A DNA stretch of 64,000 nucleotides from Gemmatimonadaceae bacterium (GTDB lineage: Bacteria; Gemmatimonadota; Gemmatimonadetes; Gemmatimonadales; Gemmatimonadaceae). Made by a program: the position numbers and the translations under genes. Shown one piece after another: positions 16,516-25,054 of the stretch (positions are counted from its first letter, which is position 1; every line of letters starts with the position of its first letter). The DNA is taken from NCBI GenBank assembly GCA_025928185.1, contig JAICKA010000005.1, positions 1 through 64,000 on the forward strand, given 5' to 3'. Below the pieces are notes generated by a model that saw only the letters and a program-made list of their open reading frames with translations, ran no database searches and was not told the DNA's origin.

Positions 16516-18954
16516 GTGCAGAGAGGTCCTGGAACATTGAGCTCTTCAATTCCGCAGCAGGTGAAATTCGCGATTCGGTCCCTCAGGAGGGCGCCGGTCT
16601 TCACGACGGTTGCGATTCTGTCGCTCGCCTTCGCCATTTCATTGAACACGACCGCGTTCGCCATCGTTGACGCGTTGTTCTGGCCTCGATATCCGATACG
16701 GTCACAGAACGAGTTGTACCGCATTCGATTCAATCCGCCGCTTCGTGCAGTTCAGGGCGGCGCGGCTCGATACGAAGCGATGCAACATCGCGCTTCGGAT
16801 CTGGTGCATCATGCGCGATTCTTCGCGAGCGAATCGGATCAGGGATGGTTCGCCTTTCGGGCGCAGATCGAGACGAAAGGGCGAGTTGTTTCGCTCGGAC
16901 ACGCGCTGACAGTCGACCCGGGATTCTTCGAGTTTCTCGGGGTACGACCGTATCGCGGCAGGTTCTTCACCTCGCTCGATCAGTTGGCGATCGCGGGCGA
17001 ATACGGGATTCTTAGCTACCCGGCATGGCATCGGCTTGCGCACGGCGCCGAATTTCATCCCCTTGCCGTGCTCGTAAACGGGCGACCCGTCACGATCATC
17101 GGAGTTCTACCCGATCGCGTCGAACGCCTGATCGACGCCGATCTGCTCGTATCACGGCCCGCTGTCGCAGCTGGATTTCTGCCGTTCCAGCTGATCCGCC
17201 TTCATCGAGGCATGCGTGGCGCCGAAGCGTCCGCCGAGTTGACCACCATCAACGCGCGGCTTGCGAAGGAGTCAGGAACCAGTCCTGGCGAGAGCAACTT
17301 CACGTTGCAGCCGTTGGTGCAAGTGAGCCGGCCGCTGAATGATTTTCACACGGCGCTGCTCGTCGCTGTGTTTGCGGTGCTGATGCTCGCGTGCGCGAAC
17401 GTGTCGAACCTGCAACTCGCGCGTGGCCTCGCTCGCGCGCGAGAGCTCGCTGTTCGAACCGCACTTGGTGCGACACAGCGCGATCTGGTCGGCCTGTTGC
17501 TGGTTGAAAATGCTCTTGTGGCGTTGGCCGGGGGTCTTGCCGGAACACTTGTGGCGCTCTGGGCGATCGCCGGAATCCGCGGCACCATTCCCCCAAGCGT
17601 GCAAGGACTCGGCTTCATAGACCCGCAGCTCAGCTGGCGAGTGTTCGCCTTCGCTGTCGTGATCACGTCCATTGTCGTGATCGGGTTCGGCTTGTGGCCT
17701 GCGGTTCGGACGTCGCGCACGAATATCGATGTGCTGTTGAAGGCCGCCGCAACCGCAACCGGCCCGCGAGCGGATCGCCGCTATTACAGTGTGCTCATCG
17801 TTGGCGAGATTGCGGCCGCACTGTCGCTCTGCATTGGCGCGACGCTGCTGTTCGGCGCTTCGCAACAATTGCACGAGCTCGATTTCGGATACGACACTCA
17901 CAATCTGGTTGCTTCCAGCCTCATTGTTGCCAGTCGCCCCCAAGAGCCAATCGCGGTCCAGGTCGCGAGTTTCGTCCAGCACCTCGAGCGTGAGCCGGCA
18001 ACGACCTCGGTGGCGGCGCGAACGCAGCGCCAGTATGCCAACGGCATGGTGAGCGTGGATGATCCCATGCGACCGGGCGCGGAATACCCGATGCCGATGG
18101 AGTCGTACGATCTCGTCACGGCGGATTTGATTCGCACGCTCCGGGTCCACATCCTCCGGGGGCGGGACTTTTCCGCCAACGACGATGGCGCCACGCCGTC
18201 GGCAATCATCGATTCGATCGCTGCTGCCCGCTGGTGGCCCGGCGTGAACCCCGTGGGCCGGATGATCAAGCTCGGCGACAGGCAGTCAGCCGAGCCGTGG
18301 ATTCGCGTGATCGGGGTGAGCCGGCACGTGCTCTTTCGTGCCACGAGCGATGCGAGCGTGGCTGTACCGGAAGTCTTCGTGCTGGCCCGTATCGGCGAAG
18401 ACCGAGACGCGAGTGAGCACGTGGAGATTATCGCGCGCGTGTCGCGAGATCCGGCGGCCTTCCTGGTCTCGATGCAGCGTTTGCTCGCGCCGGACACTCG
18501 CTTCGCGAGCACGCAGCTGTGGGATGCACTCACAGGTTACAACGCGCTTCGCGACAGCCACGATTTCGTCGCGACCATGTTCGTCGGATTCTCGAGTTTC
18601 GGCCTCCTGCTCGCGATGATTGGCATCTACGGGGTCGTCGCGCACTCGGTCGGACAACGTCGTCGCGAGTTCGGTGTTCGACTCGCGCTCGGTGCTACCG
18701 GACGCGACGTGTGTCTGATGGTTCTGCATGAGGGCAACGTCGTCACGCTATTGGGCCTCGCTGCTGGACTCACGCTCTCGTATTGGGCAACTCAACTGAT
18801 CGACTTTTTCCTCTTTGGGATCGGATTCGCCGCGCAAATGAGCGTACTCACATTGGCACCCGTCGCGATGTTCGGAATCGCCTCTCTCGCGGCGCTTGGA
18901 CCGGCGCTGAATGCCGCGCGCGTCGATCCGGTCGAAGCACTGCGCGCCGAGTGA
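16516..18954 (+). CDS. ADOP-type MacB/FtsX permease without ATPase
   Basis: 812 aa from a GTG at 16516; a TTG at 16537 is an alternative. An N-terminal helix (VFTTVAILSLAFAISLNTTAFAIVD) leads a large MacB_PCD periplasmic domain, then FtsX domains at about 275-400 (LMLACANVSNLQLARGLARA) and 690-812 (ending ARVDPVEALRAE), with an extra middle membrane pair. This is the acidobacterial-duplicated-orphan-permease layout: two FtsX modules in one chain and no ATPase beside it. It may export peptides or take part in envelope remodelling. Codon third positions look less GC-rich than in neighbours, which could mean transfer. Confidence 0.85.
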   Translation: MQRGPGTLSSSIPQQVKFAIRSLRRAPVFTTVAILSLAFAISLNTTAFAIVDALFWPRYPIRSQNELYRIRFNPPLRAVQGGAARYEAMQHRASDLVHHARFFASESDQGWFAFRAQIETKGRVVSLGHALTVDPGFFEFLGVRPYRGRFFTSLDQLAIAGEYGILSYPAWHRLAHGAEFHPLAVLVNGRPVTIIGVLPDRVERLIDADLLVSRPAVAAGFLPFQLIRLHRGMRGAEASAELTTINARLAKESGTSPGESNFTLQPLVQVSRPLNDFHTALLVAVFAVLMLACANVSNLQLARGLARARELAVRTALGATQRDLVGLLLVENALVALAGGLAGTLVALWAIAGIRGTIPPSVQGLGFIDPQLSWRVFAFAVVITSIVVIGFGLWPAVRTSRTNIDVLLKAAATATGPRADRRYYSVLIVGEIAAALSLCIGATLLFGASQQLHELDFGYDTHNLVASSLIVASRPQEPIAVQVASFVQHLEREPATTSVAARTQRQYANGMVSVDDPMRPGAEYPMPMESYDLVTADLIRTLRVHILRGRDFSANDDGATPSAIIDSIAAARWWPGVNPVGRMIKLGDRQSAEPWIRVIGVSRHVLFRATSDASVAVPEVFVLARIGEDRDASEHVEIIARVSRDPAAFLVSMQRLLAPDTRFASTQLWDALTGYNALRDSHDFVATMFVGFSSFGLLLAMIGIYGVVAHSVGQRRREFGVRLALGATGRDVCLMVLHEGNVVTLLGLAAGLTLSYWATQLIDFFLFGIGFAAQMSVLTLAPVAMFGIASLAALGPALNAARVDPVEALRAE

Positions 18955-18973
18955 TTGCCAAGGATAGTAGTGT

Positions 18974-19141
18974 TCAGCCGAACAGCATCGTCAGCGCCGC
19001 CGCCGCGATCGCGATGACGACCGACCACACACCGATCCACGCCGCACGCCGCCGATCTGCCGCATACTCCGCCGGCGGAATCTCACTCCCCCGCTCGGCT
19101 GTCATCTCCGGATCGCGCTGCCCGAGCGCGCCGAGCACCAC
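18974..19141 (-). CDS. Tiny single-span membrane protein
   Basis: 55 aa if started at the GTG at 19141, which directly follows the stop of the upstream gene; an ATG at 19105 gives 43 aa. The N-terminal half is charged (TAERGSEIPPAEYAADRRRAAW); the C-terminal 20 residues form one membrane helix (GVWSVVIAIAAAALTMLFG). It is the last of three abutting minus-strand genes after the O-antigen-ligase-like gene. No family recognised; a small envelope-associated partner is a guess. Confidence 0.5.
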   Translation of the reverse strand: MVLGALGQRDPEMTAERGSEIPPAEYAADRRRAAWIGVWSVVIAIAAAALTMLFG

Positions 19142-19327
19142 TCACGTTTTCGCCCGCGCCTGAAGCAGGCCGAGCGCGGCGAGCGCGAATGGAATCGCCA
19201 GCCACAGTCGCGCGCCGCGCGGCGCGTGCGTCACCAGCATCACGATCAGGGCGGCGACGCCGAGCACCAGCCACACGACGCCGGTGATGCGCCGCTGTCG
19301 AATTCCGCGCGCGCCGATGTTCGCCAT
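19142..19327 (-). CDS. Small two-span membrane protein
   Basis: 61 aa from the ATG at 19327. Basic start (MANIGARGIRQRR), then two hydrophobic segments, ITGVVWLVLGVAALIVMLV and LWLAIPFALAALGLLQ, and a short basic tail. It follows the polymerase gene by 21 bases and abuts the next small gene, so all three are likely one transcript. No family recognised. Confidence 0.6.
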   Translation of the reverse strand: MANIGARGIRQRRITGVVWLVLGVAALIVMLVTHAPRGARLWLAIPFALAALGLLQARAKT

Positions 19328-19348
19328 GATCAGCTCACCGTCGCCGGC

Positions 19349-21082
19349 TCAGCGGCTGCCGCACTCGGCGAGCTGTCGCTTCGGCTCGCCGGCGTTTGGC
19401 AGCAACCCGCGCGCGGCGCGCGCTTCGGCGCGGGCGTGCGTGCAGTCGCCGCGCGCCAGATACGCCTGCGCCAGGCGCGTGCGGATGCGGTAGTTGCCCG
19501 GATCGAGCATCGCGGCGCGTGACAGCGACGCCGTTCGCGTGCTCGAGTCGTACACCGCCATTGCCGACAGTTGGCCGACGCTGCGTCCAATGACCACGAT
19601 GGCCAGCCCGGTCACGATCGCCGGCCCCAGCTCCTCGATGCCCGCGTGCACGCGAATGCCGCCCGGCCCCGGCGGCGACAGGATGCCGGCAAGCGTCCAC
19701 ACGTAGAATGTCGGCACGGCGATGAGCAGCACGGCGTCGAACGCGCCGACGACCGCCAGTGCCACGAGCGTGCCGATGAGCGCGATTGCCGTGAGCACGC
19801 GCTCCGGATCGCGCCCCGTGCGGCCGCGCAGATCGCGCACGGCGCGGCCGAGCAGTCCGAGCATCGTCAGCAGCAGGAACGCGAATCCGACCACGCCGCG
19901 CTCCGACAGGAATGCCATCCAGTCGCTGCTCGGCCACGGATTCGACGTGACGCGGTCGTCCTGCGACATCGAGGGATCGCTGCGCGACGCGTATTTCGGG
20001 TATGCCACCGGCCAGTTGCCGGGACCGACGCCAAAGACGATGTGCGCCCGCGTCATCTCGAGCGAGTTGGCATACTGCAGCAGCCTGCCGCGGCCGCTCC
20101 CGGCTTTATAGTTCACTAAACCGGCGGCCGAGTCGAGGTAGGGCGACTCGCTGTTCCAGTCGAGACGATTCGGCAGCACGATGGCCGCGATCACGCCGAC
20201 GACGGCCGCCGCGGCGAGCACGATCAGGCGCCGAACGGTTCGCGCCTCGCGCCAGCGGTCGCGCGTCACGTAGCCGAGCAGCCCGACCGGAATGGCCAGC
20301 ACGAGCACGGCGAGCCATGCGCCGCGGCTGCGCGAGAGGACGAGGGCGGCCGTGACGATCGCCATCCCGCAGCCGCCGAAAATGCTCCCGAGCCCGCGCC
20401 GCGCGGTGAGCGCCACGAGCACCAGCGCCGGCAATCCGATCGCGACGAGGTGCGCGACGAAGTTCCGGTTGCCGAACGTGCCGCCCGGCGCGCGATTGAT
20501 CGAGAAGTACACCGATTCCACACCGTACGCCTGCGCGAGCGACGTCGCGGCTCCGAGCACGACCCCGAAAGCCAACGCGACGAGCAGCGGGCGGACGAGT
20601 CCCACGCGCCGCAGCGCCGACGCCGCCCAGAAGAGCCCGGCGCCGGCCAGTGAAATCGCGAACGCACGCTCGGCTGCCCAGTGATTCGTGGCGAGTATGG
20701 CCGACACGAGACTCACGATGAGAAAGTCGCCGAGCAGGATGTCGACGACCGTGAGGCGGATGGCTCGGCGGCCGGCGAGGCAGAGCAGCGAAGCGAGGCT
20801 CGCGGCGACGAGCAGCACCAGCTCCTTGGGCACGAAGAAGCGATCCAGGTCGAACGCCTTGTACGGGAGGGCCGCGAGCACCACGGCAATCGCGCCAACC
20901 TGGAGGATGTGCAGCGCCCATCTCTCGCGCGCGGTTGGGGCGGACGCCGAAGCGGATTCCATGGTGACGGAATCAAATCGGGCCGCCGGTGCGTGCGCCA
21001 GCGCCGGAGCGGCGTCGCTGGTCTGAGAGCTGGCGCCGGGCGTCACGGGGCGTGCCGCTTGCATGCGTTCATCGATTGACAC
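19349..21082 (-). CDS. O-antigen ligase/polymerase-like protein with C-terminal TPR
   Basis: 577 aa. After a soluble, Ala-rich N-terminal extension of about 50 residues come some twelve membrane segments of the WaaL/Wzy_C family, with the large periplasmic loop motif GRLLQYANSLEMTRAHIVFG and GVGPGNWPVAYPKY (about 360-375). The end (RIRTRLAQAYLARGDCTHARAEARAA, about 540-565) looks like one or two TPR helices. Family members join or polymerise glycans on lipid carriers in the inner membrane. No glycosyltransferases are nearby, so the glycan is unknown; bacterial O-linked glycosylation is a possible alternative. Start not certain; the extension could be shorter. Confidence 0.83.
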   Translation of the reverse strand: MSIDERMQAARPVTPGASSQTSDAAPALAHAPAARFDSVTMESASASAPTARERWALHILQVGAIAVVLAALPYKAFDLDRFFVPKELVLLVAASLASLLCLAGRRAIRLTVVDILLGDFLIVSLVSAILATNHWAAERAFAISLAGAGLFWAASALRRVGLVRPLLVALAFGVVLGAATSLAQAYGVESVYFSINRAPGGTFGNRNFVAHLVAIGLPALVLVALTARRGLGSIFGGCGMAIVTAALVLSRSRGAWLAVLVLAIPVGLLGYVTRDRWREARTVRRLIVLAAAAVVGVIAAIVLPNRLDWNSESPYLDSAAGLVNYKAGSGRGRLLQYANSLEMTRAHIVFGVGPGNWPVAYPKYASRSDPSMSQDDRVTSNPWPSSDWMAFLSERGVVGFAFLLLTMLGLLGRAVRDLRGRTGRDPERVLTAIALIGTLVALAVVGAFDAVLLIAVPTFYVWTLAGILSPPGPGGIRVHAGIEELGPAIVTGLAIVVIGRSVGQLSAMAVYDSSTRTASLSRAAMLDPGNYRIRTRLAQAYLARGDCTHARAEARAARGLLPNAGEPKRQLAECGSR

Positions 21083-21099
21083 TCATCGCGGAGACAGCA

Positions 21100-21459
21100 A
21101 TGGCGGACTTCACGAAACGGACCGTCGCCGACATGGCGGAGGATCGTGCCGACATCAACATGGGGACCACGGGGTCGCTGCACGAGATCAACTGGGGAAC
21201 GGACGACGTACACTGGCGCGAACAGTACCAGGAGCGCCCCTACGCGACGAGCGACCGGCCATACGAGTTTTATCAGCCGGCGTATCGCTACGGGTGCGAG
21301 GCGGCGTTCACGTACGGCACGCTGCCGTGGAGCGACGAGGTCGAATCGGAGCTCGAGCGCGGATGGCCGCAGGCGCGCGGCGATTCCACCGCGACGTGGG
21401 ACCAGGTGAAGGAAGCCGTGAAGGACGGATGGGAGCGAGCGAGGTCGCGCCGGCGTTAG
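21100..21459 (+). CDS. Small hydrophilic, aromatic-rich stress-type protein
   Basis: 119 aa from the ATG at 21100 with GGAG eight bases upstream. Polar throughout, with a Tyr/Trp-rich middle: WREQYQERPY ... DRPYEFYQPAYRYGCEAA ... TYGTLPWSDEVESELERGW, and a C-terminal helix TWDQVKEAVKDGWERARSRRR. This pattern recurs in uncharacterised bacterial proteins that are often near CsbD- or general-stress genes. I do not know a defined activity. It is divergent from the polymerase gene; the DUF411 gene follows after 27 bases. Confidence 0.65.
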   Translation: MADFTKRTVADMAEDRADINMGTTGSLHEINWGTDDVHWREQYQERPYATSDRPYEFYQPAYRYGCEAAFTYGTLPWSDEVESELERGWPQARGDSTATWDQVKEAVKDGWERARSRRR

Positions 21460-21486
21460 ATTTCCGGCGTCCCCTTCCCTGCGCCC

Positions 21487-21945
21487 ATGATCAATCGTCG
21501 TGAATGGCTTCGCGCATCGCTGGGTGGCGCGGCCGCGCTCCTCGTGAGCCGGCGCGGCCTCGCCGCCGCACCCCCGACGCCCATCGTCACGGTGTACAAG
21601 GACGCCCGCTGCGAGTGTTGCAACAAGTGGATCAAGCACCTCACGGCCAACGGCTTCGTGGTGACTCCGCACGACGTGAAGAACATCGACGAGATCAAGC
21701 GCACGATGTTCGTGCCGGCGACGCTGCAGGCCTGCCACACGGCGCTCGTGGGAGCGTTCGTCGTCGAAGGTCACGTGCCGGCCGATCTCATCCACAAGAT
21801 GCTGAAGGAGAAGCCGGCGATCCTCGGACTCGCCGTGCCGGGAATGCCGAACGGCGCGCCGGGAATGGAGACGGGACGGGTCGATCCGTACGACGTAATC
21901 GCGTTCATGCGCGACGGCCACTCCCGGGTGTACGCAAAGCGTTAG
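21487..21945 (+). CDS. DUF411 metal-binding protein, exported
   Basis: 152 aa. The N-terminus is a Tat-like or Sec signal (MINRREWLRASLGGAAALL). The DUF411 hallmarks are complete: YKDARCECCNKWIKHL (Cys cluster), ACHTALVGAFVVEGHVPAD and LAVPGMPNGAPGME with two Met. Known members accompany copper and other metal-resistance genes and probably bind Cu in the periplasm. No copper ATPase or multicopper oxidase is adjacent here. A TAGATT element overlaps the preceding stop codon (21457-21462) and may drive the gene. Confidence 0.86.
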   Translation: MINRREWLRASLGGAAALLVSRRGLAAAPPTPIVTVYKDARCECCNKWIKHLTANGFVVTPHDVKNIDEIKRTMFVPATLQACHTALVGAFVVEGHVPADLIHKMLKEKPAILGLAVPGMPNGAPGMETGRVDPYDVIAFMRDGHSRVYAKR

Positions 21946-22002
21946 CACCGCCGTTCATAAGCCGTACAATCCGCTACCGGGCGCCGTTCTTGCTCGCCTG
22001 TT

Positions 22003-22032
22003 CGAGGCTGCTTGATTACACGGGCAGCCTCG
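22003..22032. other. Perfect 9-bp hairpin with 12-base loop
   Basis: CGAGGCTGC (22003-22011) pairs with GCAGCCTCG (22024-22032), between the DUF411 stop and the M1 peptidase start (22065). A TACAAT element sits at 21965-21970. If that is the promoter the hairpin lies in the 5' leader; otherwise it may end the DUF411 transcript. No T-tract. Confidence 0.4.
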
Positions 22033-22064
22033 GCCGTTCGTGTTCCTCTAGCCCGCACGTTCCA

Positions 22065-24026
22065 ATGCGCATTGCACTCCGCTCCACGCTCGCTGCGCTG
22101 CTTGGCGCAGCGATCTTCACGCCGCTCGCCGCACAGACGCCGACCCAGCAGCAGCGGCTCAAGTTCGACCGCACCGGCGTTCCCGACACGTCGTTGTTTG
22201 CGCCACTCGGCCTGCCGTTCGGCAACGAGTTCCGCAGCGGATCCGGCAAACCCGGCCCGCGGTACTGGGAGCAGCGCGCCGACTACGATCTGCACGGCAC
22301 GCTCGACACCGCGGCGAAGGCGCTCACCGGCCAGATGACGCTCAAATACACGAACAATTCGCCGGACACGCTGCGCTTCGTGTGGATGCAGGTCGAACAG
22401 AACGCGTTCAAGAGCGGCTCGCTGAACTCGTACGTGTTTCCGCCGGACTCGCGATTCGGCGCGCGCAACTTCGAGGGTGGCGACGTCATCGACCACTTCA
22501 ACGAGGTGACGGCCGGCAAGCAGATGCCGCTCAAGACCCGCGTCGAAGGGACGATCATGAAGGTCGACCTCGCGGCGCCGCTCGCGCCCGGGCACTCGAC
22601 GACGTTCGACGTCGCGTGGCACTTCAACATTCCCGAGCACGGCGCCGACCGCATGGGCCGCGACGGCTCGCTGTACGAGCTGGCGCAGTGGTACCCGCGC
22701 ATGTGCGTGTACGACGACCTGCGCGGCTGGAACACGGAGCCGTATCTCGGGCAGGGCGAATTCTATCTCGAGTACGGCGACTTCAATCTCGCCGTGACGG
22801 TGCCGGCCGGGTACATCGTGGCGGCGACGGGCACGTTACAGAATGCGAACGAAGTGCTGACGCCGACGGAGATCAGCCGGCTGGCGCAGGCGTCGCACTC
22901 GGACACGCCGGTCCACATCATCACGCAACAGGATCTCACGAGCGGCAAAGCGCGCCCGCGAAAGACGGGAACGATGACCTGGCGCTTCCACGCGAACGAT
23001 GTCCGCGACGCCGTATGGGCCGCGTCACCGGACTACATGTGGGACGCGTCGAGCTGGCAGGGACACATGGCCTACGGCTACTATCGGCCGAGCGCGATCG
23101 ACACGTGGAAGGATGCGGCGGACATGTCGCGCATGTCGATCATGGAATACTCGGAACGCTGGTTCCCGTATCCCTATCCGCAGATCAGCGCCGTCGAAGG
23201 TCCGATCAGCGGCATGGAGTACCCGATGCTCGCGATGGAGACGAAGAGCGCCGACAAGTACGACCTGTACAACGTCGTCACGCACGAGATCGGGCACATG
23301 TGGTATCCGATGATCGTGGGCTCGAACGAGCGGATGCACATGTGGCAGGACGAGGGCTTCAACACGTTCATCAACTACTTCTCGGAAGCGCGGCGCTTTC
23401 CGGAGAAGGGCACGTACGCGGAGCGGATCGCGCACGATCGCGCGCTGGTCGAGAATTACATGCAGCACGATGTCGATCAGCCGCTCGAAGTGCAGCCGGA
23501 CCGGATCAACCCGCAGCTCCTCGGAGAAAACGCGTACGTGAAGACAGCGGTCGGGCTCGGCCAGCTGCGCGACGAGATCCTCGGCCCGGAGATCTTCGAC
23601 GACGCCTTCCGCGCGTACACCCGCCGCTGGGCGTTCAAGCACCCGAGCCCGGACGACTTCTTCCACACCATGGAGAATGTCAGCGGCATCCGGCTCGACT
23701 GGTTCTTCCGCGAGTGGTTCATCGAGAATCCGCACTTCGACGTCGCGGTGGACACCCTCGAACAGAAGCAGGTTGGCAACATCGATTCGCTCGCGGTGCT
23801 GTACGTGAACCACGCCCGCGGCGTGCTGCCGCTGCACGTCCGCTTCACATTCAACGACGGCTCGACGCAGACGTTCGACTACCCGGCGGAGATCTGGAGT
23901 ACGAACACGACCTTCTACGAGCGGGAGTACGCGTTCACGGGCAAGAAGGTGACGAAGATCGAGATCGATCCCGACAAGCGCAGCGTGGACATCGATCGCA
24001 CGAACAACGTCTGGCCGAGGGGATGA
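22065..24026 (+). CDS. Secreted M1-family zinc metallopeptidase
   Basis: 653 aa from the ATG at 22065; the open frame continues further left, but only this start gives a signal peptide (MRIALRSTLAALLGAAIFT ... AAQ). The gluzincin site is HEIGHMWYP (H407, E408, H411) with the third ligand in MWQDEGFNTFINYF about 19 residues later; the exopeptidase motif is GMEYPMLAME (GxMEN-like). An N-terminal beta domain precedes the thermolysin-like domain. It probably releases N-terminal residues from peptides in the periplasm or outside. A strong hairpin ends the gene. Confidence 0.9.
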   Translation: MRIALRSTLAALLGAAIFTPLAAQTPTQQQRLKFDRTGVPDTSLFAPLGLPFGNEFRSGSGKPGPRYWEQRADYDLHGTLDTAAKALTGQMTLKYTNNSPDTLRFVWMQVEQNAFKSGSLNSYVFPPDSRFGARNFEGGDVIDHFNEVTAGKQMPLKTRVEGTIMKVDLAAPLAPGHSTTFDVAWHFNIPEHGADRMGRDGSLYELAQWYPRMCVYDDLRGWNTEPYLGQGEFYLEYGDFNLAVTVPAGYIVAATGTLQNANEVLTPTEISRLAQASHSDTPVHIITQQDLTSGKARPRKTGTMTWRFHANDVRDAVWAASPDYMWDASSWQGHMAYGYYRPSAIDTWKDAADMSRMSIMEYSERWFPYPYPQISAVEGPISGMEYPMLAMETKSADKYDLYNVVTHEIGHMWYPMIVGSNERMHMWQDEGFNTFINYFSEARRFPEKGTYAERIAHDRALVENYMQHDVDQPLEVQPDRINPQLLGENAYVKTAVGLGQLRDEILGPEIFDDAFRAYTRRWAFKHPSPDDFFHTMENVSGIRLDWFFREWFIENPHFDVAVDTLEQKQVGNIDSLAVLYVNHARGVLPLHVRFTFNDGSTQTFDYPAEIWSTNTTFYEREYAFTGKKVTKIEIDPDKRSVDIDRTNNVWPRG

Positions 24027-24033
24027 GCGCATG

Positions 24034-24060
24034 AACGGTCCTGCCAAGAGCAGGACCGTT
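24034..24060 (+). terminator. 11-bp perfect hairpin after M1 peptidase
   Basis: AACGGTCCTGC (24034-24044) and GCAGGACCGTT (24050-24060) enclose a 5-base CAAGA loop, eight bases after the stop codon. There is no strong T-tract, but position and stem strength make it the likely transcription end. Confidence 0.65.
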
Positions 24061-24120
24061 GATCCGATTCGGGTTGAACTGCCTTCGAGGACGCGGACAT
24101 CGCAGTGATAAGGAAGGGGG

Positions 24121-24353
24121 CCGCGGAGAACTGCGGAGAACTGCGGAGAACTGCGGAGAACTGCGGAGCGCGCGCGGAGGGGCGTTGCTGGAGATCGTGA
24201 TGAATGGTGAACAACGATTGCACCGTCCTTGACGCATGAGATTCTCAGCCCGTTCTCGGAACGGCAATCCCTGATCGACAATGCCTTCGTCAACCCCTCA
24301 CAAAGTGAAGTCCTATTCGTCGTTCTCCGCAGTTCTCCGCCGTTCTCCGCGGC
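24121..24353. repeat. 10-bp GGAGAACTGC tandem repeat with distant inverted arm
   Basis: Positions 24121-24168 hold CTGCGGAGAA repeated with an exact 10-bp period (about four and a half copies). At 24321-24353 the reverse complement appears (CGTTCTCCGCAGTTCTCCGC and a further unit). The 150 bp between and the sequence to 24589 hold no credible gene; the whole 24061-24589 gap appears non-coding on both strands. Confidence 0.85.
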
Positions 24354-24589
24354 TTCGCGACGCTCTCCGAAGCAATGATGCCGACCCAGTCCCAACATTT
24401 TGAAAGACCGATGACACGGAGCGACCGGATCGAACGAATAAAAGCCAAATGCGTTTGCGGTGTGGCGCGACGGACTCGACGCGCAGGTAGAAGCCAATCC
24501 GCACCTCGTTCGCCATGTTTCCGCAAAATCCGCGTTTCCCAATTCAGTCCAACCCGATTCGGCGATCCTGGCGGGCAAGTACGGAACAC

Positions 24590-25045
24590 TCATCGCTTCT
24601 TCGCCAATATCGTCCCCCGACAATTTCCCGCTCCGCAGTGGCAGGGAAAGCGCCGCTTCGCCGCCGGCGTGTGGCGTTCGTCGAGGATGTACGCATAGTC
24701 GTACGCCAGCTCTTCGCCCCGTTCGATATCGCGGATCGACTCGATCCAGATCCGACCGTCGTCGACCACCGCATCGCAGTTCGGATCGCATGAGTGATTG
24801 ATGAATCGCGCGTCGTTGCCGTTCACGGCCGCGTCGATCACGATATCATCATCGATCGCAAAGAGAAAAGTGTGATGCCGCTCGCCGGCAACGTCGGGGT
24901 AGCGCGCGTCGGCCGCCGCGGGCGTGAGACGCTCGCCGGCGTACTCGATCAGTCGAACGCCGGCGGGAATGTGCTGCGTGGCGAAGACACCGACTCCCTG
25001 GATCGGTGACGGGCGGATCTCGAACGGCCGGTCGTCGTGCGTCAT
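24590..25045 (-). CDS. SET-domain protein (lysine methyltransferase-like)
   Basis: 151 aa. It has the core of a SET domain: IQGVGVFATQHIPAG and IEYAGE at the N-terminus, the pseudoknot RFINHSCDPN (about 79-88), GEELAYDYAY, and a post-SET cysteine cluster CHCGAGNCRG (about 135-144). With the SAM site and post-SET present it should be an active protein methyltransferase; bacterial targets are mostly unknown and may be ribosomal or DNA-binding proteins. It starts nine bases after the formate/nitrite-type channel gene on the same strand, suggesting co-transcription. Confidence 0.86.
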   Translation of the reverse strand: MTHDDRPFEIRPSPIQGVGVFATQHIPAGVRLIEYAGERLTPAAADARYPDVAGERHHTFLFAIDDDIVIDAAVNGNDARFINHSCDPNCDAVVDDGRIWIESIRDIERGEELAYDYAYILDERHTPAAKRRFPCHCGAGNCRGTILAKKR

Positions 25046-25054
25046 GCACGAAAA

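Noticed and set aside
24121-24353. Possible CRISPR array from the 10-bp GGAGAACTGC repeats
   Set aside because: Units are directly abutting with no unique spacers, far too short, inverted arms present, and no cas genes.
24290-24589. A 99-codon minus-strand frame before the SET gene
   Set aside because: Contains the inverted repeat arm, lacks a ribosome site and any family resemblance.
23025-24791. A 588-codon minus-strand frame opposite the M1 peptidase
   Set aside because: Antisense of a complete peptidase with its HEIGH site; includes repeat DNA; no recognisable domain.
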